64,000 bases of DNA, taken from positions 81,737 through 145,736 of the forward strand of contig NZ_AUJP01000016.1 in NCBI RefSeq assembly GCF_000424285.1. Reading direction: 5' to 3'. Positions 1 to 9,348 of this stretch are shown here, in pieces (within the stretch, counting starts at the first letter, position 1; each line of letters begins with the position of its first letter). Both the position numbers and the translations under genes were made by a program. The notes beneath the pieces are model-generated. The model did not search any database and was not told the DNA's origin. It saw only the letters and a list, made by a program, of their open reading frames with translations. The stretch is from Butyrivibrio sp. MB2005. Its GTDB lineage: Bacteria; Bacillota; Clostridia; Lachnospirales; Lachnospiraceae.

Positions 1-843
1 GATCATAGCGTTAACAGTATTGGTCTGGATGGCCTTTTCCTGTTCCTGTCTCTGAATCTCATAAGCTGCGTCTGCTTTAGCCTTTGCAGCATCGGTTTCC
101 TGCTTAAGTTCTGCCTGCTTCATAGCCAGGTCGCGCTGCTTCTGAGCAATCTCAAGGTCAGCTGCGATTCTCGCATCGTTTGCTTCCTTGTCAGCCTTTG
201 CCTTCTCAACAGCTACTTCCTTCTCAGCCTGAGCCTTTGCAACAGCTGCGTCCTTCTTAATCTTGGAGGTGTTATCCATACCAAGGTCATTTATAAGGCC
301 GTTCTCATCGGTTACGTTCTGGATGTTACATGAGAGGATCTCGATACCGAGCTTACTCATGTCCTTTGAAGCCTTTTCCATAACCTGATCTGAAAAGCTG
401 TCACGGTCTGTGTTGATAGCCTTAAGTGCAAGAGTACCGATGATCTCACGCATGTTACCCTGTAATGAATCCTGCAGGTCTAACGTTATCTGCTCGGGGT
501 TCTTGTTCAGGAAGTTCTTGGCAGCCAGCTGAATAGCATCAGGTGTTGTGCCGATTCTTACCTTTGCAACTGCGTCCACGTTTACATTGATGAAGTCATT
601 TGTAGGAACTGACTGCTCTGTCTTGATGTCGACTGTCATCTGACCAAGATAGAGTTTGTCGACTCTTTCAAAGAATGGAACCTTGATACCTGCGCGACCG
701 ATTAAGATGCGAGGAACCTTTCTGATACCGGATATAATAAAAGCCCTGTCCGGAGGAGCCTTCACATATCCTGCTGCAATAATGATTATTGCAATGATGA
801 TGATTGCGGCAATCGTAATCGCCATTGTTAATGATGTTGTCAT
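1..843 (-). CDS. Flotillin-like SPFH/band-7 membrane scaffold protein (3' end beyond window)
   Basis: The frame is open from an ATG at 843-841 to the left edge: 281 codons, C-terminus missing. The start follows a purine-rich GGAAAGGAAGG ribosome binding site. The first ~25 residues form one Ile/Ala-rich membrane anchor. An SPFH domain follows (KAPPDRAFIISG, then AGIKVPFFERVDKL). From about residue 200 the protein turns into an Ala/Glu/Lys/Gln-rich coiled coil, the flotillin arrangement. Flotillins scaffold functional membrane microdomains on the cytoplasmic face. No NfeD-type partner gene lies to the right, so the usual nfeD-flotillin pairing is not visible here. The neighbouring polysaccharide genes share its strand but a 109-base gap separates them, so a functional link is not supported. 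SPFH membership is clear; the flotillin subtype is likely. Confidence 0.88.
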   Translation of the reverse strand, partial: MTTSLTMAITIAAIIIIAIIIIAAGYVKAPPDRAFIISGIRKVPRILIGRAGIKVPFFERVDKLYLGQMTVDIKTEQSVPTNDFINVNVDAVAKVRIGTTPDAIQLAAKNFLNKNPEQITLDLQDSLQGNMREIIGTLALKAINTDRDSFSDQVMEKASKDMSKLGIEILSCNIQNVTDENGLINDLGMDNTSKIKKDAAVAKAQAEKEVAVEKAKADKEANDARIAADLEIAQKQRDLAMKQAELKQETDAAKAKADAAYEIQRQEQEKAIQTNTVNAMI

Positions 844-952
844 ACAACCCTTCCTTTCCTTGGACTTTTGCCAAGATATCTGTTATTTGTTTCTATGACT
901 ATATGATATGCGCCATAGCAAACGAAATACAGAACCATTATGGCATATTATT
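844..952. other. Gap between flotillin and GT-C-like genes
   Basis: This 109-base stretch holds the flotillin ribosome binding site (near 847-858) and an imperfect inverted repeat (ATATGCGCCATA at 907-918 with TATGGCATAT at 939-948). No terminator with a T-run and no clear promoter were seen. Confidence 0.4.
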
Positions 953-3130
953 TCATTTTATTCTTCTTTTTTGGAAAATTAATTTCAGATCTATTGAAAA
1001 TGCCGCAAAGCATGCAAAAAGCAGTATAAAGCAAATAGCCAGAGCAATAGCAAAAGGTACATAACTGCCCCTGCCCGCATACTCCACTTTCATAGAAAGA
1101 TCATCTACAAATTCTATATCCCCCTTGGTAAGTTCACCAGCGTAGGAATCAATGTAGTAATTATCTCCTGTAAAAAAGGTTAAATTTCCGCTCTCTTCTC
1201 CGGTCTTTACTATCTCGAGTACATATTTGCAATTCTTTTTCCCAGGAACAATATCGTCTGTGTTAATACGTATAGTTCCCTTCTTTATATCTCCGGCATT
1301 AACGGTTTTGCTGTATAACAATTCTCCTTCTTCATTGTACATGCTTATGAGATAATCATAAGTCTCTTCCCCGGCATCTGCATTTATGGTGATTTTGTTA
1401 AAAGTATCCGAACATGCAAATGTCTGTCTTAGTGTCTCATTATTATCCACCTCAATGGAAATATGATCATCACTTCTATCATACGTATTACCGTTTATCC
1501 TGTTATGCGTATACTTTACTTCTGTTGTCAGAATTACAAAAAAGGCAATACACATAACAATCGCCAAAATGCCAGCAGCTACACGCACAATGCGATTTTC
1601 AGCCACTTTGTCAAAAGTATCCGGCGCATTGCTGATACCCACAGCGGCAATTATTACCATTAAAAACAAAAGAGAATCAGAGTAATCACCCTTAACCTCC
1701 CATATCAGATAAAACAGCATCTCGCCAAACAATGTTATGGTAAACAAACTCAGCCTTCTGTCGAAGCCGCTCCATATCCTGCTGCAACAAAGGGTACACA
1801 AAAGAATACCAATGACCGTTATCAGTCTGTAAATGTAGGCAAAAAACTCTCCTCCATCCCCTCTTAAGAACTCAAATATCCTGCCTGAATAAGCACCGCT
1901 GTAAGTTCTTGAAACTACAGAAGGGAACCCATCGGAAAAAGTGATACGAAGCTTATTGGCCCACAGTTTTGCAAGCCCTTTTATTCCAAGCTTTTTATAA
2001 TTGTAAATTATTCCTTCGATGTAAATCCCGGACTTTTCTTCCTTACTTTTGCCATATAACCTTGAATAGTCGAATCCATTGTCCTCGTATTCAGTCTTAA
2101 TACTTCCATCACCCTTAGAACCCACATAAAGCCATCTGGCAGTTGGAAGATTGTATTCCTGATAAGGTCCAAAATTATCCGCAACTCTAATATTTATAGC
2201 CTTTATCCCTGCAAAAGCTACTATCATAACTCCCAAAGCAAAAGCCATTCTGATCAGATATTTTTGTTCTCTTCTCTCAGATTTATCCATGGAAAAAAAG
2301 TCAAAAATCCTTATCACCAAATATGCAATAACAGGAAAAACAGCAGTCAACCGCACATGGAAGCCCAATATCAAAAGCGCAGCAAGGATCACACATAACA
2401 ATCCTTTTTTTAATAATCCATCTTCGCGATAAAGCTTAAGCAGCACATAACATATTCCCATCAGCAGAGGCACACTTATGGATGAGCTGTATACCCAAAA
2501 AGAAAGATAGTAATATAGCGGATTTAATACCATAAGTGACAAGGCCTTATTCGCCATAGCGTGACCTGCAATTTCTACCACACATAAAAACGAAAGCAGC
2601 AAACCGGCAAACATATGAAGGTAATTTATCACCCACAGGTATGGCATTATATCCGTAATACCCAAATGATCTGCCATGATCGCAAATTGCTTAAAGAGCA
2701 ATATCAGAAAATAGTTATTGGGATACATCTTTATCCACTTTATGTGGTAATTATTATCATCAATAACATTATTCTTAAGAAACCACCCCAAATCTATATC
2801 CGTAAGACTATCTGTATTGGGCCTAAAATCAATGCTTACAAAAAGCCAGACTGAAATTAAAAGCTGGATCAGAAAAAGAACAACAGACACAATTTTCTGC
2901 CATTTTTCAGGGAGTGTCTCCACCAAACAAAACCATTTTCTGATAAGCAAACAAAAACAGAGTGTAAAGAAAAGAGCCGCAACAAACACAACGATCTTAT
3001 ACTTCTTATCAGCTATTGTGTTACTGCTCATATTCCAGAAAATACCACATATAATTACTGCCGTCATTGCCGACATCAAAAACAGTATTATTTTTTCAGG
3101 AATACTCAGTTTTTTTGCTTGCTTGTTCAT
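953..3130 (-). CDS. Polytopic membrane protein, GT-C-like glycosyltransferase candidate
   Basis: 725 residues. About a dozen hydrophobic segments cover residues 14-520. An extracytoplasmic domain of ~150 residues (about 545-690) follows, then a last membrane segment (about 690-712) and a basic tail. The loop after the third hydrophobic segment carries acidic motifs (RPNTDSLTDIDLGWF, residues 103-117), followed by KMYPNNYFLILL. An acidic motif in the first large outside loop is typical of GT-C enzymes, which use polyprenyl-phosphate sugars. The start has a GGAG site five bases upstream. The gene lies 19 bases after the beta-helix gene, so the two are probably one transcript. Membrane topology is clear from the sequence; glycosyltransferase activity is inferred from architecture only. 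Confidence 0.7.
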   Translation of the reverse strand: MNKQAKKLSIPEKIILFLMSAMTAVIICGIFWNMSSNTIADKKYKIVVFVAALFFTLCFCLLIRKWFCLVETLPEKWQKIVSVVLFLIQLLISVWLFVSIDFRPNTDSLTDIDLGWFLKNNVIDDNNYHIKWIKMYPNNYFLILLFKQFAIMADHLGITDIMPYLWVINYLHMFAGLLLSFLCVVEIAGHAMANKALSLMVLNPLYYYLSFWVYSSSISVPLLMGICYVLLKLYREDGLLKKGLLCVILAALLILGFHVRLTAVFPVIAYLVIRIFDFFSMDKSERREQKYLIRMAFALGVMIVAFAGIKAINIRVADNFGPYQEYNLPTARWLYVGSKGDGSIKTEYEDNGFDYSRLYGKSKEEKSGIYIEGIIYNYKKLGIKGLAKLWANKLRITFSDGFPSVVSRTYSGAYSGRIFEFLRGDGGEFFAYIYRLITVIGILLCTLCCSRIWSGFDRRLSLFTITLFGEMLFYLIWEVKGDYSDSLLFLMVIIAAVGISNAPDTFDKVAENRIVRVAAGILAIVMCIAFFVILTTEVKYTHNRINGNTYDRSDDHISIEVDNNETLRQTFACSDTFNKITINADAGEETYDYLISMYNEEGELLYSKTVNAGDIKKGTIRINTDDIVPGKKNCKYVLEIVKTGEESGNLTFFTGDNYYIDSYAGELTKGDIEFVDDLSMKVEYAGRGSYVPFAIALAICFILLFACFAAFSIDLKLIFQKRRIK

Positions 3131-3149
3131 TTACACTCCGTTTGATGAA

Positions 3150-6125
3150 TTATTTTACTTTTATAGTTATGACCGTGGATACTCCATTATATGCCTTAAC
3201 CGTAATAACTGCTGTACCCTTCTTTTTAGCAGTGACAACTCCGGAAGAAGATACCTTTGCAATCTTCTTGTTGCTGCTCTTATATGTATATTTATTGCAG
3301 CACGCTCCTTTATTTACCTTAGGAGTTAATTGATATTTCTTTCCCTTTTTTAAGGTCTTTGTTTTCTTTATTGTGACTTTTGTAGGTGCTTTTTTTACAT
3401 CAGCAGTCAGACTGACATTAACGGTACCATCACCTCTACTCCAGGACGCGGTGATAACAGCTTTACCCTTTTTTACTCCCTTGATTTTTCCTGCTTTTGT
3501 AACCTTGGCTATGGATTTCTTACTGCTCTTATAAGTACCTTCTGCCTTGGCCACCAGGTCATTTGTAAAGGGTGAGAAAGAACTTGGACTTGAAGCTACC
3601 TTTTCTCCTGCACCAAGCTTTACTTTTGCAATCTCACAGGTTCCGTTGCAGCTTGAGGAATCATCCACATAAACACCAAAGGGACAATCCATTGTCAGCT
3701 TATTGGAAGCCATATCGGAAACCGAGCTGTCATCTCTTACGGCAATGCTGGCATCTTTTTCTCCCTGAAATGTATTTGAGCCTAAATATGAAGCACCGCT
3801 TCTAACCTGCACCAGCACTCCAAACTGACCATTTTTTAATTCATTTCCGGATATATTACTTTCAACATTGTATGCGGTAGTTATATCTGCATATACAGAA
3901 TCTGATTCAGTAAATCCCCAATCTTCATAGCCCTTTATGATATTGCCGGAAACTGTATATCCTTTTCCCAAATACACGCCTGTCGGGTGGTTACTGCTTG
4001 ATTCCCAGCTACTGTAACCGCCAAGTAAAACACCGGTCATACTGCTGCTGATTCTGTCACGATTACCTATATTGATAGTATTTCCGGTGATGCTCACGTT
4101 AGAGTAATAAGAAAGAGCATCGGCATTTCTATTTTTCTTTTTAGAAGGATATCCCGTATAAAACGAATAAATAGTAGTATCCACACCTCGTCCTACGTTA
4201 TTCATTGTATTATTGGATACCGAAGAATCCTTCCACATGGTACACATTACTGCTGTGTTATAAATATTATCAAACGAACAATCATGGATATTGATATTTT
4301 TATAATAAAATTCGCCCGCAATTGCTCCATGACTTCCAAAACCTCTGTACAGATTTCGGAAAGTACATCCACTGACCTCAACATTTTCACATGCATAATC
4401 GTCGTATACAGGATCCGGGTCATATTCAGAGGAATTCTCATTGGCTACATCCAACTGGAAAGCTTCCACATCGTTACCATTCAGCTTTCCGTCCTGAAAC
4501 AGACATCCCTCTACCTTGACATCCTTACATGCTGCCAGAGACAACATATGTGCCGCGCCTGATTTTTGAAATGTAACGTTTTTAATGCTAAGCCCTGTCA
4601 GATGTGAGAGAAGAATAAAACTGCCACCGGCATTTGACTTTTCTCCATCGAAACATCCCCCTGTAAATGAGATATTCTGATAGTCTCCATAGCCACCTTT
4701 TCCATCGTCTATGGTCTGAGTAGTAAAAATATTTTTACCACCCTTTTTCATGATGGTAACACCATTCATCTCAACCGAAGTATTGCTGCCAATCTCGATT
4801 GCGTCATCCTTGGCTTTTCTGGTATATGTTCCTGCCGGGATCACTATCCTAAAATATTTTGACTTATCATTTTGGGTGACTTCCCAGGCTTTATCCGCTG
4901 CTCCCTGTACAACATTTCTGAAATCAGAAGCCAATTCATTCGTAAGCCCGGAAAGATCTATAGTGGTAGTATTTCCGGCAGTAACCGCAGGATAAGAGTA
5001 ATTAAGTACATTTACAATCACAAACTCTGAAAAAGACTCTGTATCAAACTCCAAAGTAATGTCCTGATAGAATTCTGTCTCCATAGGCGCATTCAGAGTC
5101 ATGGGAGCAAAATCCATGCCCTGTTTCAGCTCACGGGTATTGGAATCAATATTCTCTTCCGGAACTATAACCTCATACTCCATACCGGCAGACTTTTCAA
5201 CATCCGAATCACTACGTTCAATCTCCGTATCCATGTCATCTACATCACCGTCATGAATATGGATCATTTTTATCTCTGTAGTTCCTTTTAATCCATCCTG
5301 CTCTATCATGGCTTCCCTCGGGAAATCTACACTGATATGAACAGTACCGTTTTTAGGCTCAAACATCTTTCCTTCAGAATCATAAATAGAGATATCAAAA
5401 GATTTTGCTAAAAGGATTTCTTTTTCTAATCCCTTTTCTATCTTGTTATAAGTTTTCTGTGAACATTCTTTTCTTTCGACAGATACATATGCATCATTGG
5501 GCAAAATATTTTCTTCTGCAGAGAAACTAAAAACATATCCCTCGCATTCTGTCTCATAATAGAATTCATCACTTGTCAGGTCAGAGTCGCCTTCAGAACC
5601 TTCTTCTGCAACAGGCTCATCAGTCGTCGAAACAATCGGCTGCTCCGTGTCATCAGCGGCAGTTTCACCGTCTTCTGCATTTTCTTCAGAATTCTCCGCA
5701 GGATCATCCGCCTGCTTTTCGGAATCTTCAGATTCTGTAGCTCCTGTTTCAGAAACAGATGAGTCTGCATTAGTGCTATCGTCTGTAGCTCCCTCATTAC
5801 TTTCATTGTTGCTTTCATTATTATTTGCACTATTCTCGTCGTTTTCCGTCTGCTCTGATTCATTATCAGAAATATTTTCTGATTCCTGAGCGGTTTCACC
5901 GGATGAATTATCCGTTTCACCTGTACCATTATCTTCATCGCCTGTACCATTATCTTCATCGCCTATGCCGGTTTCTTCACCTTCCCTTGCAGTATCATCT
6001 GTTGATGAAGTCGTTTCATCCCCAACTATAGTGGTCGTATCCGGATTTTCAACTGCGTACACATTCTGTCCGAATAACGATACTATCAATGCCATCTCGA
6101 TAATGAAACTCGTAACTTTCTTCAT
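3150..6125 (-). CDS. Secreted parallel beta-helix protein with acidic linker and basic Ig-like C-terminus
   Basis: 991 residues. A signal peptide (about 1-24, cut near NVYA/VENP) leads into a very acidic Glu/Asp/Ser/Thr region (25-190). Next is a beta-rich domain (195-370) shared with the protein at 14680-17937. A right-handed beta-helix (about 385-845) has many short NVxIxxNTF-like coils and the conserved block EAFQLDV...YDDYACENVEVSGCTF. Two Lys-rich bacterial Ig-like repeats (855-912 and 913-991, each with KSSxKxIAKV) end the protein. There is no LPXTG motif or membrane anchor, so it is released or held by charge. The beta-helix fold is common to polysaccharide lyases, epimerases and adhesins; the family here is not recognised. 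An AGGAG site precedes the start by 12 bases, and a good promoter lies upstream. Confidence 0.85.
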   Translation of the reverse strand: MKKVTSFIIEMALIVSLFGQNVYAVENPDTTTIVGDETTSSTDDTAREGEETGIGDEDNGTGDEDNGTGETDNSSGETAQESENISDNESEQTENDENSANNNESNNESNEGATDDSTNADSSVSETGATESEDSEKQADDPAENSEENAEDGETAADDTEQPIVSTTDEPVAEEGSEGDSDLTSDEFYYETECEGYVFSFSAEENILPNDAYVSVERKECSQKTYNKIEKGLEKEILLAKSFDISIYDSEGKMFEPKNGTVHISVDFPREAMIEQDGLKGTTEIKMIHIHDGDVDDMDTEIERSDSDVEKSAGMEYEVIVPEENIDSNTRELKQGMDFAPMTLNAPMETEFYQDITLEFDTESFSEFVIVNVLNYSYPAVTAGNTTTIDLSGLTNELASDFRNVVQGAADKAWEVTQNDKSKYFRIVIPAGTYTRKAKDDAIEIGSNTSVEMNGVTIMKKGGKNIFTTQTIDDGKGGYGDYQNISFTGGCFDGEKSNAGGSFILLSHLTGLSIKNVTFQKSGAAHMLSLAACKDVKVEGCLFQDGKLNGNDVEAFQLDVANENSSEYDPDPVYDDYACENVEVSGCTFRNLYRGFGSHGAIAGEFYYKNINIHDCSFDNIYNTAVMCTMWKDSSVSNNTMNNVGRGVDTTIYSFYTGYPSKKKNRNADALSYYSNVSITGNTINIGNRDRISSSMTGVLLGGYSSWESSSNHPTGVYLGKGYTVSGNIIKGYEDWGFTESDSVYADITTAYNVESNISGNELKNGQFGVLVQVRSGASYLGSNTFQGEKDASIAVRDDSSVSDMASNKLTMDCPFGVYVDDSSSCNGTCEIAKVKLGAGEKVASSPSSFSPFTNDLVAKAEGTYKSSKKSIAKVTKAGKIKGVKKGKAVITASWSRGDGTVNVSLTADVKKAPTKVTIKKTKTLKKGKKYQLTPKVNKGACCNKYTYKSSNKKIAKVSSSGVVTAKKKGTAVITVKAYNGVSTVITIKVK
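5920..5961. repeat. Two exact 21-base tandem repeats in the acidic linker
   Basis: The unit CCTGTACCATTATCTTCATCG (21 bases; first base C at 5920) occurs twice without a gap, and a degenerate third start follows. It encodes the repeated Gly-Asp-Glu-Asp-Asn-Gly-Thr heptads of the acidic linker of the gene at 3150-6125. Exact tandem copies of this kind could change number by slippage in frame. Confidence 0.8.
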
Positions 6126-6176
6126 ATAACTAATACACTCCTAAAAAACTATTTATCTATAGATGCACCAATCCAT

Positions 6177-6206
6177 ATTATATCTTAGTTTTTAATATCA
6201 TGTAAA
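6177..6206 (-). promoter_or_regulatory. Sigma-A-type promoter for the beta-helix operon
   Basis: On the minus strand, TTTACA (6206-6201) and a perfect TATAAT (6182-6177) are separated by 18 bases. They lie about 50 bases upstream of the ATG at 6125. Five of six bases match the -35 consensus. This is read directly from sequence and no start site is known. Confidence 0.55.
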
Positions 6207-6229
6207 ATTTTTATGTTTTATGCTATGAT
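6201..6229 (+). promoter_or_regulatory. Possible extended -10 promoter for the plus-strand phosphotransferase gene
   Basis: TGCTATGAT (6221-6229) is an extended -10 element. A weak -35 hexamer, TGTAAA (6201-6206), lies 17 bases upstream. That hexamer is the same DNA as the minus-strand -35, so the two divergent promoters may compete. The -35 match is poor (3 of 6). Confidence 0.35.
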
Positions 6230-6294
6230 TCTTTAGTTGAAAAGAACTTATACCTGCCTAAAATACAGGCTTCATATATAGGAGAATAACCATC

Positions 6295-9279
6295 TTGAAA
6301 AACCAGAAACTTACAGTTATTTTTAAATGTCTTGGCTGGATATGCCTTATTTTTCTTACATTAATGGGATTTAGCATGCATTGGATGCTCGTGACCTGGA
6401 GCGATCTCACCTTCGAGGAGGTTCTGTTTCAGCTGTCCGCCATTCAGGGTACAGGAAACGGGATGATAACCCAGTATATTGTAAACAACGTTGTGCCTGT
6501 TGTTGTCATATTTTCAATAGTTTTCATCTTAAGATTTATAGTTTTCAAAAAAGATACCTGGAAAAAGAATCTTGTGCGGGCTGTTTCTGTCTTCGGAATC
6601 GGTTTGTTTTTATTCTATTTTACTTCCTCTGCTATCAAGCTTGATCTTTTCGCCTACATCAAGGGCCAGCTGTTTCCCGGCACATTCATTGAGGATAACT
6701 ACGTTGATCCCCAAAGTGTAAACATTGATTTTCCTGAGAAAAAGCGAAACCTTATATATATTTATATGGAATCCGGTGAGACCACCTTCGCAGACAAAGA
6801 AAATGGCGGTGCATTTGATGAAAACGTCATTCCCGAGCTCACAGCTCTTGCTCAGGAAAACGAGGATTTCTCCGGTGCCGACAAGACACTAAATGGCGGC
6901 TTATCACTCTATGGAACCACATGGACAATGGGTGGTATTTTTGCTGAATCATCAGGACTGCCTCTTAAAACAGATGTTGGAAAAAACAAGATGAGTACCA
7001 TGGAAAGCTTTGCACCTGAACTCATAACAATTGGTGATATTTTAGACGATCATGGTTACAATCAGGTCTATATGATCGGTTCTCCTGCCATCTTCGGCGG
7101 AAGAGATCTGTTTTTCAAGGATCATGGCAATTTCGAAATAAAAGATTATTATTACATGCAGGATAATGGCATAATTCCTGAAGATTATTATGTATTTTGG
7201 GGCTTTGAAGATAAAAAACTGTTTAGCTTTGCCAAAGACGAACTAACTGAATTATCGAAGAAAGATGAACCATTTAATCTTACTCTTCTTACTGTTGATA
7301 CCCATTTTGAAGATGGTTATGTATGTGATCTTTGCGAAAACAAATTTGATGAGCAGTATTCTAACGTATATGCGTGCTCCAGCAAACAGATCACGGAATT
7401 TGTCGACTGGGTTAAACAGCAGGATTTCTATGAAAACACAACTATCGTTATAAGTGGTGATCACCCCACCATGGATCAGAATTACTGCACTAATGTGGAT
7501 CCCTCTTATAGTAGAAAAGTTTACACCACATTCATAAATGCCGCTGCTACACCGGAGAAAAACGAACGCAGAGAATACTCTACATTTGATGCTTTCCCTA
7601 CAACCATTGCTGCTATTGGTGCAACAATTGAAGGGAACAGACTGGGATTAGGTACAAATCTGTTTTCATCAGAAGAAACTCTGTTGGAAAAATACGGTGA
7701 ATCCAGCCTGAATTCATTCCTTAAGCAGCGTTCAGAATTCCTCTCGAAGCTTATGGACACTGATACGGTTGAGTACAAAGATTACACATATCTGCATAAT
7801 GCTACCGTAGATGTTCAAAAGTCAGATGAAGGGAAGTTTAGTATAACAGTAAGAGATATCCTGGAAATTGGCGAAGGAATTGACAAGATAGACCTTTGCA
7901 TAACACCTGACGGTTCAGAAAAAGAAACTGTCTATCCTATGGTATATGATGGTTTTACTACCTACGAAGCCTTGGTTGATTCTTTATCCATTCCGGGAAA
8001 TTATGGACATATCAGAGTTGAAGTAACCGGCCTTTCAGGAGAAAAATACAACGTTTATGAAACAGACACAGACATATATCTCCTGTCTGAAGACTATATA
8101 AGCTATCTTAAAAAGTTAAGGGAATATCTTGACGAGGGCAGAGATATTACAATTCTTACTTCTGCCATGAAAGATGCCACATTGAATTTCACTGCTCCCA
8201 TGGGTAAAGCAATGAATGATCTGGGGTTTGAAACAGACTTCTTGAATCTTAATAAGCAGAGCTATTATGGCATACTTGATCAGGAATCTGTAACTGAGCA
8301 TTTAAGTCGCGACTACCTGACCTACACAGGTTCTTTTTCCGATGGAACAACCTATAAAGTTAATAGCGGAGGTAAATTCGCGGGAAATACCAGCCATTTG
8401 ATCATAGGAGACACAGACTACTCCAATCGCACCCCGGGATTTAATTATCTTGTCTATGACAATACAAGCAGCAGGATGATCAGCAATGCATCATATGGTA
8501 CGTATTATCATCCACTTGATGTGGACCTGAAAATGACTTCTTACGACGCTGTTAACAACCTTATCACTGTGGAAGCTTCGAATGTAAGAGGCATTAGGAA
8601 ATGGGAGCAGGACAACAAGTCCGTTATTAAATATTTTGATCCCAAGGATCAAAGCACACTTGATTTTTCAGTGCTCGGTCTTAATGATGAAAACAAGACA
8701 CTGTCTGCTACGTTTGAATATTCAGCCTCTTTGAACGATCAGATACAGCTTCAGCTTAATGTTGCAGGATCAAGAGGTAAGGTGAGAACCACAGAGAGCA
8801 TTACGTCTCTGGAATTTTTGCAATACTCTGATGTCAATGAATACCTGTCATATATAGGAAAACGTGATGATATTGCAATCTTACTTGCTGTAAATACTTT
8901 TGGTGCCCTGTACCCTCATGCCGGAAGTTTTGAAGATTTGAAAACTCTTGGACTTGGTTCACAGGGAGACCTTAATGTAGAAAATCTTAGATGCGGATAT
9001 GTCGCTGTCATAGATGATGGAAAAATAGTTACCGACAAGCTGCAGAATCAGCAATCAGAAGATTATGCAGAAGATTCCGGAACACTGTCCAATGGAACAG
9101 AGTATTCAATAAAAAGCACCGGATACGATATCGGATCCGGCACCAGTATCTGTCTTAACGGGACTGATTACTCCCTGAACAGGGTTGGTCTTAATGTAGT
9201 TATTTATGACCTGAATCGTAATGAGGTCGTAGATACGGCTGTCATTAAATGGGTTGACAGCTATATGGTCAGCAGATAA
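6295..9279 (+). CDS. OpgB/LTA-synthase-like phosphoglycerol transferase with repeated C-terminal ILEI-like modules
   Basis: 994 residues from a TTG codon with GGAG ten bases upstream. Two or three membrane segments (about 10-32, 60-82, 95-112) precede an extracytoplasmic alkaline-phosphatase-fold domain (150-460). The metal and nucleophile motifs resemble phosphoglycerol transferase OpgB more than LtaS: E159 in MESGETTF, probable nucleophile T211 in GTTWTMGGIFAESSG, D335xH, and D389-H390 in ISGDHPT. Residues 490-600 look beta-rich. Two related segments follow (about 605-740 and 850-994), each with an alternating strand (DITIL, DDIAILLAV) and a block of the type SGGKFAGNTS or STGYDIGSGTS ending in YD. 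These recall the ILEI/FAM3 or GG-type lectin fold, which would suggest glycan binding. It probably moves phosphoglycerol groups onto an outside glycan; the acceptor is unknown. Confidence 0.82.
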   Translation: MKNQKLTVIFKCLGWICLIFLTLMGFSMHWMLVTWSDLTFEEVLFQLSAIQGTGNGMITQYIVNNVVPVVVIFSIVFILRFIVFKKDTWKKNLVRAVSVFGIGLFLFYFTSSAIKLDLFAYIKGQLFPGTFIEDNYVDPQSVNIDFPEKKRNLIYIYMESGETTFADKENGGAFDENVIPELTALAQENEDFSGADKTLNGGLSLYGTTWTMGGIFAESSGLPLKTDVGKNKMSTMESFAPELITIGDILDDHGYNQVYMIGSPAIFGGRDLFFKDHGNFEIKDYYYMQDNGIIPEDYYVFWGFEDKKLFSFAKDELTELSKKDEPFNLTLLTVDTHFEDGYVCDLCENKFDEQYSNVYACSSKQITEFVDWVKQQDFYENTTIVISGDHPTMDQNYCTNVDPSYSRKVYTTFINAAATPEKNERREYSTFDAFPTTIAAIGATIEGNRLGLGTNLFSSEETLLEKYGESSLNSFLKQRSEFLSKLMDTDTVEYKDYTYLHNATVDVQKSDEGKFSITVRDILEIGEGIDKIDLCITPDGSEKETVYPMVYDGFTTYEALVDSLSIPGNYGHIRVEVTGLSGEKYNVYETDTDIYLLSEDYISYLKKLREYLDEGRDITILTSAMKDATLNFTAPMGKAMNDLGFETDFLNLNKQSYYGILDQESVTEHLSRDYLTYTGSFSDGTTYKVNSGGKFAGNTSHLIIGDTDYSNRTPGFNYLVYDNTSSRMISNASYGTYYHPLDVDLKMTSYDAVNNLITVEASNVRGIRKWEQDNKSVIKYFDPKDQSTLDFSVLGLNDENKTLSATFEYSASLNDQIQLQLNVAGSRGKVRTTESITSLEFLQYSDVNEYLSYIGKRDDIAILLAVNTFGALYPHAGSFEDLKTLGLGSQGDLNVENLRCGYVAVIDDGKIVTDKLQNQQSEDYAEDSGTLSNGTEYSIKSTGYDIGSGTSICLNGTDYSLNRVGLNVVIYDLNRNEVVDTAVIKWVDSYMVSR

Positions 9280-9310
9280 CAACTCTTCTATGTTCACGGT
9301 TTAGATTGAG

Positions 9311-9348
9311 GATGACATCTTGAAATATCTCAGGATGTCATCTTTTTT
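9311..9348 (+). terminator. Rho-independent terminator after the phosphoglycerol transferase gene
   Basis: GATGACATC (9311-9319) pairs perfectly with GATGTCATC (9334-9342). The stem can grow by four more pairs inward to a 6-base loop, and six T residues follow (9343-9348). It faces the plus strand. The right arm and the T-run are also the last codons of the convergent gene ending at 9338. Confidence 0.85.

Noticed and set aside
5576..5959. Basic 127-residue minus-strand frame within the beta-helix gene
   Set aside because: It is a frame-shifted shadow of the acidic low-complexity linker; the Met/Lys/Arg-rich composition is a by-product of the repeat codons.
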